DNA of 16,791 bases, taken from assembly GCA_046160345.1 (NCBI GenBank), contig JBJXGO010000038.1:1-16791 (forward strand). Direction: 5' to 3'. A program made the position numbers and the translations under genes. The notes beneath the pieces are model-generated. The model worked only from the letters and a program-made list of their open reading frames with translations. It searched no databases and was not told the DNA's origin. Shown here piece by piece: positions 1-8,378 of this stretch. Position 1 is the stretch's first letter; each line of letters opens with the position of its first letter. The stretch is from M3007 sp046160345. GTDB lineage: Bacteria > Bacteroidota > Bacteroidia > Chitinophagales > Saprospiraceae.

Positions 1-33
1 CTGAAAAAGGAATTTTGTATGTGTGGGTCAGTT

Positions 34-80
34 ATAAAAACACAGCCCCCAGAAGTCCTCAGAACATCCGGGGGCTGTGT
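34..80 (-). terminator. Rho-independent terminator of the alpha-2-macroglobulin gene
   Basis: A perfect 11-bp inverted repeat (40-50 with 70-80, GC-rich core GGGGG/CCCCC) encloses a 19-nt loop. Read on the minus strand, the stem is followed at once by TTTTTATAAC, the U-tract of an intrinsic terminator. It lies about 115 nt beyond the macroglobulin stop codon and is in the right orientation only for that gene. It implies that transcription of the left block normally ends here, so anything beyond position 1 is probably a separate transcription unit. Confidence 0.85.
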
Positions 81-103
81 TAAACCCCAAATTCCCGCTA
101 AAA

Positions 104-162
104 GTGTGGCACACCTTGAGTTCCACGTTGTTTGTCAATACGCGGGTTTAGGTGTGCCACAC
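104..162. repeat. Inverted repeat with 13-bp perfect arms
   Basis: GTGTGGCACACCT at 104-116 is exactly complementary to AGGTGTGCCACAC at 150-162, with a 33-nt spacer. Each arm also contains a short dyad of its own (GTGTG-G-CACAC), so the element is a pair of small palindromes in inverted orientation. It lies in the 3' region of the macroglobulin transcript, before the terminator. There is no T-tract next to it, so it is not a classical terminator. A REP-like interspersed element or an mRNA 3' stabilising hairpin are possible; the function is unknown. Confidence 0.7.
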
Positions 163-195
163 ATTTCTGCTTCCCTAAAACAAATCCCCCGCCTT

Positions 196-3100
196 CTAAT
201 TAACCACTTCCACCCATTTCCCTGGTTGTACCGCGCGAATCCGGTTGTCGTACATTGCTTCGCAAGCGACAGCGGGCAAATAGTACCGGCCTGCGTAAGC
301 AGCGTTCAGTTGAATACGATACGTGCGGGACTGCTTTGCATCTTTGTTGTTTGTCCAATTGAACGGCAGGTCGAAATAGGTGAACACGCGGTCATCACGA
401 ACGTCCTGGTAATCCATGGGGTCGGAGCTTGAGCCGCCCACCTCGCTCATGCGCGTGTTGAGAATTTCCCAACCTGAAGCGAAAATTTGAGTGAGCGCCA
501 GCTCGTTAAAGTCAAATCGAAGGGTGCCCGTTCGGGTTACGGTTACCTCCGCAAGGAAATCAGTGCCTTGCTTAAGTTTAGCTGGTTCGATCGCTGAACC
601 TTTCAAATCAGTATAACGAACGCCTAAAGAGATATTGCTGCTTTCTGCAGGTTCGTCACCAGAAACCGGGCGGCCACGCAAAACAATCCTCGTGAAAAGT
701 TTTTGCTTGCTGGTATTTTTTACTGAAACACCTCCGCTTAATTCCTCACCCAAGGGGTAAAGGTAATAAGGTGTGGTGCTGTTTACTGGTATTTCCCGAC
801 CTCCGGCTTTAATAATGAAATCAGATTTATCGCCGAAAGTGGCCTTTTTTGTGTATTTGCACAATGCTCTCAGACAAGTTCCAATTTCCTGGGTGGAATA
901 CCAGCGTGCGGCATCCCCTACCTGGGAGGCCACTTGAAGGGCTACTTCGAGGCCGCGTTTGTTATCGCCAACTGCTGACAAGGTTTCAAGTTTCAAGGCC
1001 AGGTCGCGCAAATCAGAACCATAAGTATAACCCCACCAGGTATAAGCAAATTTTTTAGCGTTTGCATCATTCAACAAATCCCGGGCTGCCTCGTTTTTGC
1101 CGGCGGTAGCATAAGCTGCAGCAAGCAGAGATGCTGAACTCTCATATTTTGCCCTCTTTTCGCGTAAACGGTTCATCCCGGCCAAGTCTGCTTTACCTGC
1201 AATAGCAAGGGTGTAAAGCCGGTAAGCCTGTGACATTTCATTGTCGTGGTGCCACCAGCCATGTGGGTCATTATCAACGCCTGGTTCCCAGGTACGCGAG
1301 GATTTGACTTGATAATCAACCCATTTATCCAGCATGTTCTGCGGCACAGCAAAACCTCTTGCCTTTGCCTCCATCAGGAAATGGCCTGCGTATGTACCCG
1401 CCCAATCGGCCACCTCATTTCCCCCAGTCCAATATGAAAATGCCCCTGAGGCCATCTGAAAATTTTGCAATTTTGCGATAGCGGCCATCACATTTTTCTG
1501 GATTTCCTGCTGTTGTTTTGTCGAAAGCGGGGCAATAAGGTCCACATACAATTGAGGGAATGCTGCCGAAGTGGTCTGTTCTATGCAGCCATGTGGATAT
1601 TGAATAATGTAATCTAATTGTTTTGAAAGGTTGATCGGAGGGATATTACTCACTTCCAGCACGGCCGCCTCCAGATCGCTGAAATCGGTGACTTTGGCTG
1701 GCTGTGCCCAGGTTTGCCCAGGTTCCACGGAGCCGTCAAGAACCCGGGTAATGAGGGGATGCGGGTTTCTTACCTCAATTTCAATCTCAGAAGTGGCCGT
1801 TTCTCCACCGCCGGTTGCGCTGATACTGAATTTGGCAACGCCCGTTTTTTCGCCCACTTTCAAATCAAAATAAGTCAATTTTTGGCCGGGTTCGCTAAAG
1901 GTCAGGGTATTGGAACTTCCTGAAATTTTTACCAAACCGCTTGATTCTCTAACATTCACCGTTGCGCTGTTCACTGATTTTTCCATGGCAAAAACTTCCA
2001 CAGGCAAACGCAGGGTCTCGCCCGGGCCAAGCACACGCGGCAAGGTGGGCATGATCATCAGCGGTTTGCGTACCGGGCAGGTCTTTTCAGCATTTCCATA
2101 AGCACCTTCCCCCCCTGCTGCCGGAGCGGAAAGCACAGCCATTACGCGTACGGAGCCAACGTAATTCTCGATCTTCAAACGGTGTTTGGCGGTCTGCCCC
2201 TTTTCCAGTTTGAAAGGCCCCAGGTGAATTACGCAAGGCTTGAAACGGTTGACCTGATTGGCATTTTTTGCTTTCTGATTGATGCCATCCCCACCAATGG
2301 CAAGGATGCGGGAGAGCTCCGCGCCATACGCACCCAATACATAATCATATATATCCCAGGTTTTTACACCATGCGCCTCGCGGGCGTAGAAAGATTCCCA
2401 AGGGTTGGGCGTTTTGAAGCGCGTAAGGTCGAGCAAGCCTTCATCTACCACATCAAGGGTATAAACGCAAGCCTTACCGCCTTTTTCACGGAGCGAAATG
2501 TTGAAAAATTCATCAGGCTTCAACTGGTCGGGCATATCAATTTGGGCTTCCAGTCTGGTGCTCGAATTTTCGATATTGACCGGAGTTACACCGTACATCC
2601 TTATTGGCAGGTCGTTCTTGGTTTGCGCATGCGGCTGGATAAGGCTGACATGGGCATACACCGTGGGCGCCATGTCTTTTTCTGCCTTGAATTTCAAGAA
2701 GTTATCGCCAGCAACGGCATCAAACCAGAGGTGCCGCGCCACGCGTGTACCCGTTTCTAAAGTCAGGAGTATTCGTCCGTTTTCGCTGGCCGGAACTTTC
2801 AAAACCACTTCTTCTCCCACGTTGTATTTTTCTTTTTCTGCCGTGAAAGGCAACATGGCGGCGGCGTTCCGGCTCTTTATGTCGTCCAATTGTTCAGGAT
2901 GTCCTGCCCAGAAAAAATCGCCTGCTGTATGGCCTTCTTCAGTATCCGCAATACGCACGAGGTATCGGCCCCAGCCAGTGGGTTTGACCAACCAGGAGGC
3001 CTGGCCGCGAGCATCCGTGGTTAGTACGGCGTGATCGACCGCATCGTTTAGTTCACTGCTGTTGAACTGACCAATGCCCGAACGAGCATCATCGTCCCAC

Positions 3101-5847
3101 CACCATCGCCAGTCCACCCGGTATAGCGCAACTGTAACTTTATGATTTGCAACGGGTTTGCCCAAATTGTTCAAGACTGCGAAATTGACCTTGCTTTTGC
3201 CGTTTCGGTCGAGCACTTTGCTGCCCCATTTATCTGTGGGTATAAAAACTCCAACAAAACGGTCATAAGGCAATACATCCAGCGCGAAATTATCCGTACT
3301 GAAATCGCCGCCCGCTTCAAAGGCGCGGACCTTGAAATTAGCGATAAGTTTGCCGGGTGCTGCGCTGACCTGGCCGATTTTTAACGGAACGTTGGCTTGG
3401 CCGTTTTGGTCAAGGTTGGCATCAAAAAGAACCTCCGGTTCTGAATAAAAATATCTGGAAGGATCGTCAAATGAATAACCCTTATAGCCTGTAAATTCGG
3501 TTGCGACCGCCCGAACCTGCATTTCTACGGTTGATTTCAAATTTTGGGCAGTTGCGCCATGCAACCACTTGACTTTCAAGGCGCCATTGATCCCTTGGCC
3601 TTCCCCGTTAACGTCAAAGTCTTTGGCGGTAAGGAAGGCCCTGGGTCCAAAATTCAGGTCTAGTTTCAGGCGATTTGGTTTGACCGTTTCAATTTTTAAA
3701 GGGCGTGAAAAAGTTGCACCGCCCACCATTACGTGGGCCTGCCAGTTTCCGGTTTTTGCTTCGGCGCGCGTGGCACAATAGAAGGGGTAAACACCATTCA
3801 CTCCAGCCGTTTGAACGGTTCTGTATTGCAGGGCGCCGGCAGGGTCACGAAGTTCAAACACAACAGGATGGCCCTGCGGGAGCCTGCCCGTTTTATCTTC
3901 CAAAACGAAGTTCAAATAAAGCGAATCACCCGGCCTCCATACGCCACGCTCACCATAAATGTAACCTTTCAAGCCTTTTTGCGACTCCACCCCTGCTACG
4001 TCGAAACGGCTGAGTGACAAGGCATTGCCATCCGCCATGCGGAGGTAGCCACGCCTTCCCTGAGCGGTAGCGACAGCCAAAAAAGGCGTTTCGCGCAAAC
4101 CCTCCACCATCACGGTGCCATCGCCTTCGGTACGGGTTTTAACAATAGGCTGAAGTTGGAAACTGAGCAATTCAATATCGATTCCGCTAACTGGCTGGGC
4201 AGTATGCAGGTCTGTAACCGCAAGGAAAAGCGAGCCGTCGCGACCACGTTTGGCCGTCAGGCCAAGGTCGCTGACAAACACGTTGCGCTTGCTGAAATGT
4301 TCGTAATTATAGTATTCTTTTGCACAAGGCACTTCACGGTTGTCCCAATTGTAGTCATCGCCTTCTTGCCACCAATATTCACTGTCACTTTCCTTCCAAT
4401 AAATACCCCGGTAACCGCCCATGATGCTATTTACCATGCCATCTTCATTGTCATCGCCTTCGTCTGCGGCAATTGAAGCAGTTGAGCAGCTTGTATAATC
4501 CATTTTAAAGGCCAAACGGACTTGATATATCGCACCTGGATCTTTCTGAATCATGTCCTTGAGGTCCAAGGCATATCGTTGCCAAACCGTTGAAGATGCT
4601 TCCGGATTTATGGCAGCGAGGTCAAATTTTTTCTGTAAAACGATTTTCCCTACACGCTCCAACTCTTGTTCACCCTCAATTTCGTTGACCTGCATAAATT
4701 GCAAAATGTTGGAATTGAATATTTTAAATACTTCCACATCCACTGCGGTAAGGCCCACAGCTTCGAAAGGGAAAATTATGCCCCCACCAGCTTGCTGTGG
4801 AATAATCGCGCCGCGGCCTACCAAGCGGACGCCTGGCTTGAGGTCTTCAAAGATCAATTTCCATTCGCCGGCTGCGTTAAGGCTTTGCCCTGCTGCACTG
4901 CGGATACTGCCGTCCACCTGGATGTTTTTCATTCCGGTGATCCGTTCTGCTGGATAAACACGCACAAAATTGCCATCGGTGACGTAACGCAACTTTCCAT
5001 TGTAATTATCAATTCGAACCAATCCGGACAAATCCTGCGCGGAAGAAATAGGGTCGGAAAAATTGAGCAATACGTATTGTTCCTCCACTTGTACGGCCTT
5101 GGCGGAGAGCACCAAAAACTCGCCAAAAGGAGGTACTGCTTGCTCTTCAGCCATATTTTTTTCTACGCCAATAGGAGAACCGGACCATGCAAGACGGACG
5201 CTACTGGCCACATTGGTCCGCTCAACTCCTGCCACTGTCCATTGGTGCAAACGGCCGTCTTCACTATGCTGCCAGCTGACAAGCAATGCTTTATTGCCTT
5301 GCCTGGCAGTCAGCATTTTTTCAATTTTGTCAGGCAAGCAGGATTCATTCACCCGAACACGCCCCGTAACACGTTGGTGCCGAATGTCATTAGGGTCAGC
5401 AGAAAGTCCGTCTTTGACCACATCAAAGGCAAGTTCGCGAACACTAAAATCAAAATCAAAGTTTCGGGCCAGGCTCGGCGCATCGGCATAAATTCGTTTT
5501 ACAGCCACATGAGCGGTGTAATGTTTTCCCGGTTTAAGTGCCTGAGCAGGCGTGAATTTTATAGTTCTGTCATCTTCCCATACGGCCTTGCCCTCTATTT
5601 TCGGGTCGGTGGAAAACACCTTGGCAGGCACTTCTTTGCCGACCTGCTCCTGAGAGACTGCGGCGTTTACAAATCGGACGCGCACCACATCGTCCCGACT
5701 GATGGAACCGGAGGTAAAGGCATAGATGTATTTTGAAACAGCCTCGAAGTATGCCTCATTTTTTACAATTTTTTGGTTACGGACGAGCATGAAAAGGCCA
5801 GCAGCAGCGACTGTGGCGAGAAGAGCATAGACTAATTGCTTTCGCAT
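196..5847 (-). CDS. Alpha-2-macroglobulin family protein (membrane-anchored proteinase trap)
   Basis: An 1883-residue protein of the bacterial alpha-2-macroglobulin family, expected to trap attacking proteases in the periplasm. Residues about 4-22 form one hydrophobic helix after MRKQ. No lipobox cysteine follows, so an uncleaved membrane anchor or Sec signal is likely. An MG2-like domain near residues 628-720 carries YGERGVWRPGD. A conserved macroglobulin stretch with VDEGLLDLTRF follows, and the thioester region has YPHGCIEQTT, with the reactive Cys at residue 1421 (codons of CIEQ at 1576-1587). The thioester is therefore probably intact, as CIEQ instead of the CLEQ or CGEQ of other members. 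A highly acidic, Trp/Tyr-rich segment lies around residues 455-515, with a cysteine on either side. The length is typical of Bacteroidota members. In Proteobacteria the partner is often pbpC (PBP1c); no such gene is within this window. The start ATG is directly followed by the signal sequence. The family call is firm; the exact target proteases are unknown. Confidence 0.93.
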   Translation of the reverse strand: MRKQLVYALLATVAAAGLFMLVRNQKIVKNEAYFEAVSKYIYAFTSGSISRDDVVRVRFVNAAVSQEQVGKEVPAKVFSTDPKIEGKAVWEDDRTIKFTPAQALKPGKHYTAHVAVKRIYADAPSLARNFDFDFSVRELAFDVVKDGLSADPNDIRHQRVTGRVRVNESCLPDKIEKMLTARQGNKALLVSWQHSEDGRLHQWTVAGVERTNVASSVRLAWSGSPIGVEKNMAEEQAVPPFGEFLVLSAKAVQVEEQYVLLNFSDPISSAQDLSGLVRIDNYNGKLRYVTDGNFVRVYPAERITGMKNIQVDGSIRSAAGQSLNAAGEWKLIFEDLKPGVRLVGRGAIIPQQAGGGIIFPFEAVGLTAVDVEVFKIFNSNILQFMQVNEIEGEQELERVGKIVLQKKFDLAAINPEASSTVWQRYALDLKDMIQKDPGAIYQVRLAFKMDYTSCSTASIAADEGDDNEDGMVNSIMGGYRGIYWKESDSEYWWQEGDDYNWDNREVPCAKEYYNYEHFSKRNVFVSDLGLTAKRGRDGSLFLAVTDLHTAQPVSGIDIELLSFQLQPIVKTRTEGDGTVMVEGLRETPFLAVATAQGRRGYLRMADGNALSLSRFDVAGVESQKGLKGYIYGERGVWRPGDSLYLNFVLEDKTGRLPQGHPVVFELRDPAGALQYRTVQTAGVNGVYPFYCATRAEAKTGNWQAHVMVGGATFSRPLKIETVKPNRLKLDLNFGPRAFLTAKDFDVNGEGQGINGALKVKWLHGATAQNLKSTVEMQVRAVATEFTGYKGYSFDDPSRYFYSEPEVLFDANLDQNGQANVPLKIGQVSAAPGKLIANFKVRAFEAGGDFSTDNFALDVLPYDRFVGVFIPTDKWGSKVLDRNGKSKVNFAVLNNLGKPVANHKVTVALYRVDWRWWWDDDARSGIGQFNSSELNDAVDHAVLTTDARGQASWLVKPTGWGRYLVRIADTEEGHTAGDFFWAGHPEQLDDIKSRNAAAMLPFTAEKEKYNVGEEVVLKVPASENGRILLTLETGTRVARHLWFDAVAGDNFLKFKAEKDMAPTVYAHVSLIQPHAQTKNDLPIRMYGVTPVNIENSSTRLEAQIDMPDQLKPDEFFNISLREKGGKACVYTLDVVDEGLLDLTRFKTPNPWESFYAREAHGVKTWDIYDYVLGAYGAELSRILAIGGDGINQKAKNANQVNRFKPCVIHLGPFKLEKGQTAKHRLKIENYVGSVRVMAVLSAPAAGGEGAYGNAEKTCPVRKPLMIMPTLPRVLGPGETLRLPVEVFAMEKSVNSATVNVRESSGLVKISGSSNTLTFSEPGQKLTYFDLKVGEKTGVAKFSISATGGGETATSEIEIEVRNPHPLITRVLDGSVEPGQTWAQPAKVTDFSDLEAAVLEVSNIPPINLSKQLDYIIQYPHGCIEQTTSAAFPQLYVDLIAPLSTKQQQEIQKNVMAAIAKLQNFQMASGAFSYWTGGNEVADWAGTYAGHFLMEAKARGFAVPQNMLDKWVDYQVKSSRTWEPGVDNDPHGWWHHDNEMSQAYRLYTLAIAGKADLAGMNRLREKRAKYESSASLLAAAYATAGKNEAARDLLNDANAKKFAYTWWGYTYGSDLRDLALKLETLSAVGDNKRGLEVALQVASQVGDAARWYSTQEIGTCLRALCKYTKKATFGDKSDFIIKAGGREIPVNSTTPYYLYPLGEELSGGVSVKNTSKQKLFTRIVLRGRPVSGDEPAESSNISLGVRYTDLKGSAIEPAKLKQGTDFLAEVTVTRTGTLRFDFNELALTQIFASGWEILNTRMSEVGGSSSDPMDYQDVRDDRVFTYFDLPFNWTNNKDAKQSRTYRIQLNAAYAGRYYLPAVACEAMYDNRIRAVQPGKWVEVVN

Positions 5848-5893
5848 AGTTTGGGTGGAAATGTTGGTGAGATAAAAAATCGGTTTGGAAGGA

Positions 5894-5901
5894 TAAAAGT
5901 A
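5894..5901 (-). promoter_or_regulatory. Possible -7 box for the alpha-2-macroglobulin gene
   Basis: On the minus strand TACTTTTA matches the Bacteroidota -7 consensus TAnnTTTG except for the last base. It sits 46 nt upstream of the macroglobulin ATG, and a TTTG lies 14 nt further upstream, closer than the usual spacing. The 186-bp gap between the flippase stop and the macroglobulin start makes an independent promoter reasonable. An ATTTTG-AC-CAAAAT palindrome at 5908-5921 overlaps the upstream part and could be an operator. This is a weak prediction. Confidence 0.25.
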
Positions 5902-6033
5902 GGGGAGATTTTGACCAAAATGAAACAGATGAGCCGGGAAAATATTAAGTTTCGGTTGGGCTTATATTCGGAGACCACGGCACGCTAAGCAGTTTTTCAT
6001 CAAGGCAATAGGTCGAGGAATACAAAACCCCGG

Positions 6034-7338
6034 TCAAAAGTATAGAGAGACCCAATAGCCTGCCACCAAAGCAGCCACATACCCCAAATACCAGCGCCAA
6101 TCGATCCATTCTTTTGTCCTCACCCCGTGCTTTTTCTCTAAGATCCAGATAAGTCCCAGTTTTTCAACCCAAAAAGACAGCACCACAGAGAATGCCAAGC
6201 CTGGTAGTCCCCAGGCTTGCAGGAATAGAAACCCTAAAAGAATTTTGACGCCTAATTCCAGCACACTCACGCGCAAAAGACTACTGGAATCGCCTTTGGC
6301 CAATACAATGGAAGCTGGCAACAGTACCCGGCTTGCCAAAGTGAGGAGGTAGATGTTGAACAAATCCGCACTCGACGAAAAATCAGGATTGAAAATAATC
6401 GGGAAAAGCAACTTACTGACACACAACAGGATGATGGTCAAGGGAAAAAGCCAGTGCATGAGCCGCAAGGATTTGGCTTTCAACTCAGCCAAACCTGCTA
6501 CTGGCGACTGGGTAAGGCTCGGGATTATTGCAATGCCCAATGCGCCCACAAGTGCAGTGGCCAGCGGGAATTCCCTGGCCCCATATCGGTAAATTGCAAA
6601 TGTTTCCGGGTCGCCGAAATGCCAGCCCACCAACCAATTGTCAAAAAGAAGCATAAGGTTACTTACTACATTGGAGAGCATCAATGGGGCGCAAAAAACA
6701 AGATAGGACATGATCAACCTGAGGTCAAATCTTGGTTGGCCAAGTTTTAAGGTCAACCCGGCTGCCCACAGGAATTTCATTCCACTCAAACCCACCAAAG
6801 CAGTAATGCCGCCTTCAAGTCCGTAGCCCATTTTGATGGGTAGAAACAAGACAATAAGGTGCATTCCAAAAGTAACGATGCCCCAGATCACAATACTGCG
6901 CGGGCGCTCTTTTAGCAAGTAAAAATATTCAACCGGAAAGGTCGGCAGATTTAACAACAGATACCATGCAAACAGTTTGAAATGAGGCAGTTCGCAAAGC
7001 CCCGTCAGGGCTGGCACGGTCCATTTTTCGCCTAAAATCAACAACACGAAAAGAACGCTTGCTATAGCACAAAACAATAAAAAGTGATTGAAAATGAATG
7101 TCTTACGTTCACCATTGTCCAATTTCGAATAGACCGGCACGATGCCTTGTAAAAGTCCATTGACCCAGAAAAACGTGACGGTGGTACCCAGGTAAAGCAA
7201 CATTTCCCAGGCGCCGATTTCGGCAATGGGAAGACCGCTTTTAGCAAGCAGGATGCCTGTCAGCACCGCTGCTCCCAGCCTCATGATCTGGAAGATCTGT
7301 AGTGCGAGTGTGGTGGATAATTTATTGTAATGTGGCAA
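6034..7338 (-). CDS. Polysaccharide/lipid-linked oligosaccharide flippase (Wzx-like, MOP superfamily)
   Basis: A 434-residue, strongly hydrophobic protein with roughly twelve predicted membrane helices spread over its whole length, matching the size and layout of O-antigen/teichuronic-type flippases of the MOP exporter superfamily. The segment MRLGAAVLTGILLAKSGL at residues 19-36 and RYGAREFPLATALVGALG near residue 250 resemble lipopolysaccharide biosynthesis proteins of this group. It would move undecaprenyl-linked glycan units across the inner membrane, but no glycosyltransferases are adjacent, so the substrate cannot be inferred. The longest frame starts at a TTG (7336-7338) inside a 9-bp repeat; the first ATG is Met19 (7284), already in the first membrane helix, so the TTG or a nearby non-ATG start is preferred. 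It lies 50 bp downstream of the FAD enzyme, probably in the same transcript. MurJ is less likely because the protein is shorter. Confidence 0.8.
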   Translation of the reverse strand: MPHYNKLSTTLALQIFQIMRLGAAVLTGILLAKSGLPIAEIGAWEMLLYLGTTVTFFWVNGLLQGIVPVYSKLDNGERKTFIFNHFLLFCAIASVLFVLLILGEKWTVPALTGLCELPHFKLFAWYLLLNLPTFPVEYFYLLKERPRSIVIWGIVTFGMHLIVLFLPIKMGYGLEGGITALVGLSGMKFLWAAGLTLKLGQPRFDLRLIMSYLVFCAPLMLSNVVSNLMLLFDNWLVGWHFGDPETFAIYRYGAREFPLATALVGALGIAIIPSLTQSPVAGLAELKAKSLRLMHWLFPLTIILLCVSKLLFPIIFNPDFSSSADLFNIYLLTLASRVLLPASIVLAKGDSSSLLRVSVLELGVKILLGFLFLQAWGLPGLAFSVVLSFWVEKLGLIWILEKKHGVRTKEWIDWRWYLGYVAALVAGYWVSLYF

Positions 7339-7357
7339 ATTTGGTCAAAATGGTCAA
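7331..7357. repeat. Short tandem repeat, 9-bp period (GGTCAA type)
   Basis: Three 9-mers in a row on the plus strand: TGTGGCAAA, TTTGGTCAA and AATGGTCAA. Two share GGTCAA exactly and the first is a degenerate copy. The array covers the flippase start region, including the TTG taken as its start codon. The same 9-bp pattern occurs behind tdk at 9852-9887, suggesting an interspersed family rather than a chance run. Confidence 0.55.
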
Positions 7358-7388
7358 CGTATTAATGTAAGGTTGGAAGAAACACGGT

Positions 7389-8378
7389 CTAAGATCTACA
7401 AATCTCATTGGCCAATTGTTCCGCAAAAAATGGAGCCAGCAAGGCCCCTTTTGTCCCTAAGCCATTGAACATAAACACCCTGGGATTTACGTCGCTCTGT
7501 TTGCTCACTGGCCTTCGGTCCAGCATTGTTGGTCTGATGCCAGCAACCTGGTCCACTATTTCAAAAGCGCAGTCAAACATTTCCTCCAAGTACCCAAGTA
7601 CTTGTTCGCGCGCTTCAATACTGGGCAGATGGTCCATGAATTGCCACTCGAAAGTGCTGCCAGCCCAAAAAGTGCCATCGCCCAAGGGGGCTACGAGCAG
7701 GTTTTTTTTGAGCATTTCGGTAGGTAGAACAGCCTGAGCAGGGAAAAAACGTATTATCAATGCCTCGCCTTTTGAAATTCTAAAGGGTGTTTCAGGAAAA
7801 AAAGGATTGGATTTTGCAGGCCAGCCTTCGCAGAAAACCACGCGATCGAAATTTTTTAAATAGGTTTCAATATTTTGATAATCAATACTTTCTTCAAAAA
7901 AAACACCGGTTTTTTGATTTATTTCCCGAAATGTTGCAAGCAGCAAAGGAAATTTAACCCTGGCAGATCTTTGAATCACCCCAAATCGAAAACCAGGCCT
8001 CAAAAATGGCCCCCAGGTCCCCGCATCTTGTGCCTCATCAAGGTAGTCGGCATATTCAGCCTGAGCACACCTGATAGACCAGTCGTTTAGCTCTTCAGGT
8101 GTATGGAGCAGGCGTACAGTTGGGCGTTCTTCCCAAATCGATATGCCGAACTCTTGTTCAAGGTTTTGGTAAACTTTTTTAGCAACAGGGAAAAACTCGT
8201 CAAACCTCCAAGACTTTACAAATCGTTTCCCGGTCACAGGGTTAATAATGCCTGCTGCAATAAAAGAAGACCTTCCGGGTACATCAGCATCTACAATGCG
8301 TACTTGTGCCTTTCGCCTGAGTAATGAACAAGCCAACAGGGTACCTGCGATACCTTGGCCGACTATCAAAATTTTCAT
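7389..8378 (-). CDS. FAD-dependent oxidoreductase (DAO family, MnmC2/glycine-oxidase-like)
   Basis: A 329-residue protein of the D-amino-acid-oxidase-like flavoenzyme family. It opens with the FAD dinucleotide-binding motif GQGIAG (residues 7-12 in MKILIVGQGIAGTLL) and an acidic residue at the end of the second strand (VDAD). The segment AAGIINPVTGKRF around residues 41-53 and the C-terminal GLGTKGALLAPFFAEQLA recall the oxidase half of MnmC and ThiO-type glycine oxidases. Such enzymes oxidise secondary amines or glycine with release of an imine and hydrogen peroxide. The true substrate cannot be told from the sequence; tRNA modification, as in MnmC2, is one possibility. The ATG overlaps the stop of the upstream 258-residue gene by 4 bp (8375-8378), so the two are translationally coupled. 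The protein appears cytoplasmic. Confidence 0.82.
   Translation of the reverse strand: MKILIVGQGIAGTLLACSLLRRKAQVRIVDADVPGRSSFIAAGIINPVTGKRFVKSWRFDEFFPVAKKVYQNLEQEFGISIWEERPTVRLLHTPEELNDWSIRCAQAEYADYLDEAQDAGTWGPFLRPGFRFGVIQRSARVKFPLLLATFREINQKTGVFFEESIDYQNIETYLKNFDRVVFCEGWPAKSNPFFPETPFRISKGEALIIRFFPAQAVLPTEMLKKNLLVAPLGDGTFWAGSTFEWQFMDHLPSIEAREQVLGYLEEMFDCAFEIVDQVAGIRPTMLDRRPVSKQSDVNPRVFMFNGLGTKGALLAPFFAEQLANEICRS

Noticed and set aside
19..432. A 137-codon plus-strand frame at the left edge
   Set aside because: It crosses the terminator and inverted repeat and then runs antisense to the 3' end of the macroglobulin gene; no protein family is apparent.
4666..5736. A 356-codon open frame on the plus strand inside the macroglobulin gene
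   Set aside because: It lies wholly antisense to a well-supported gene, has no recognisable domain or signal, and its composition (rich in His, Cys, Arg) is that of a reverse-frame shadow.
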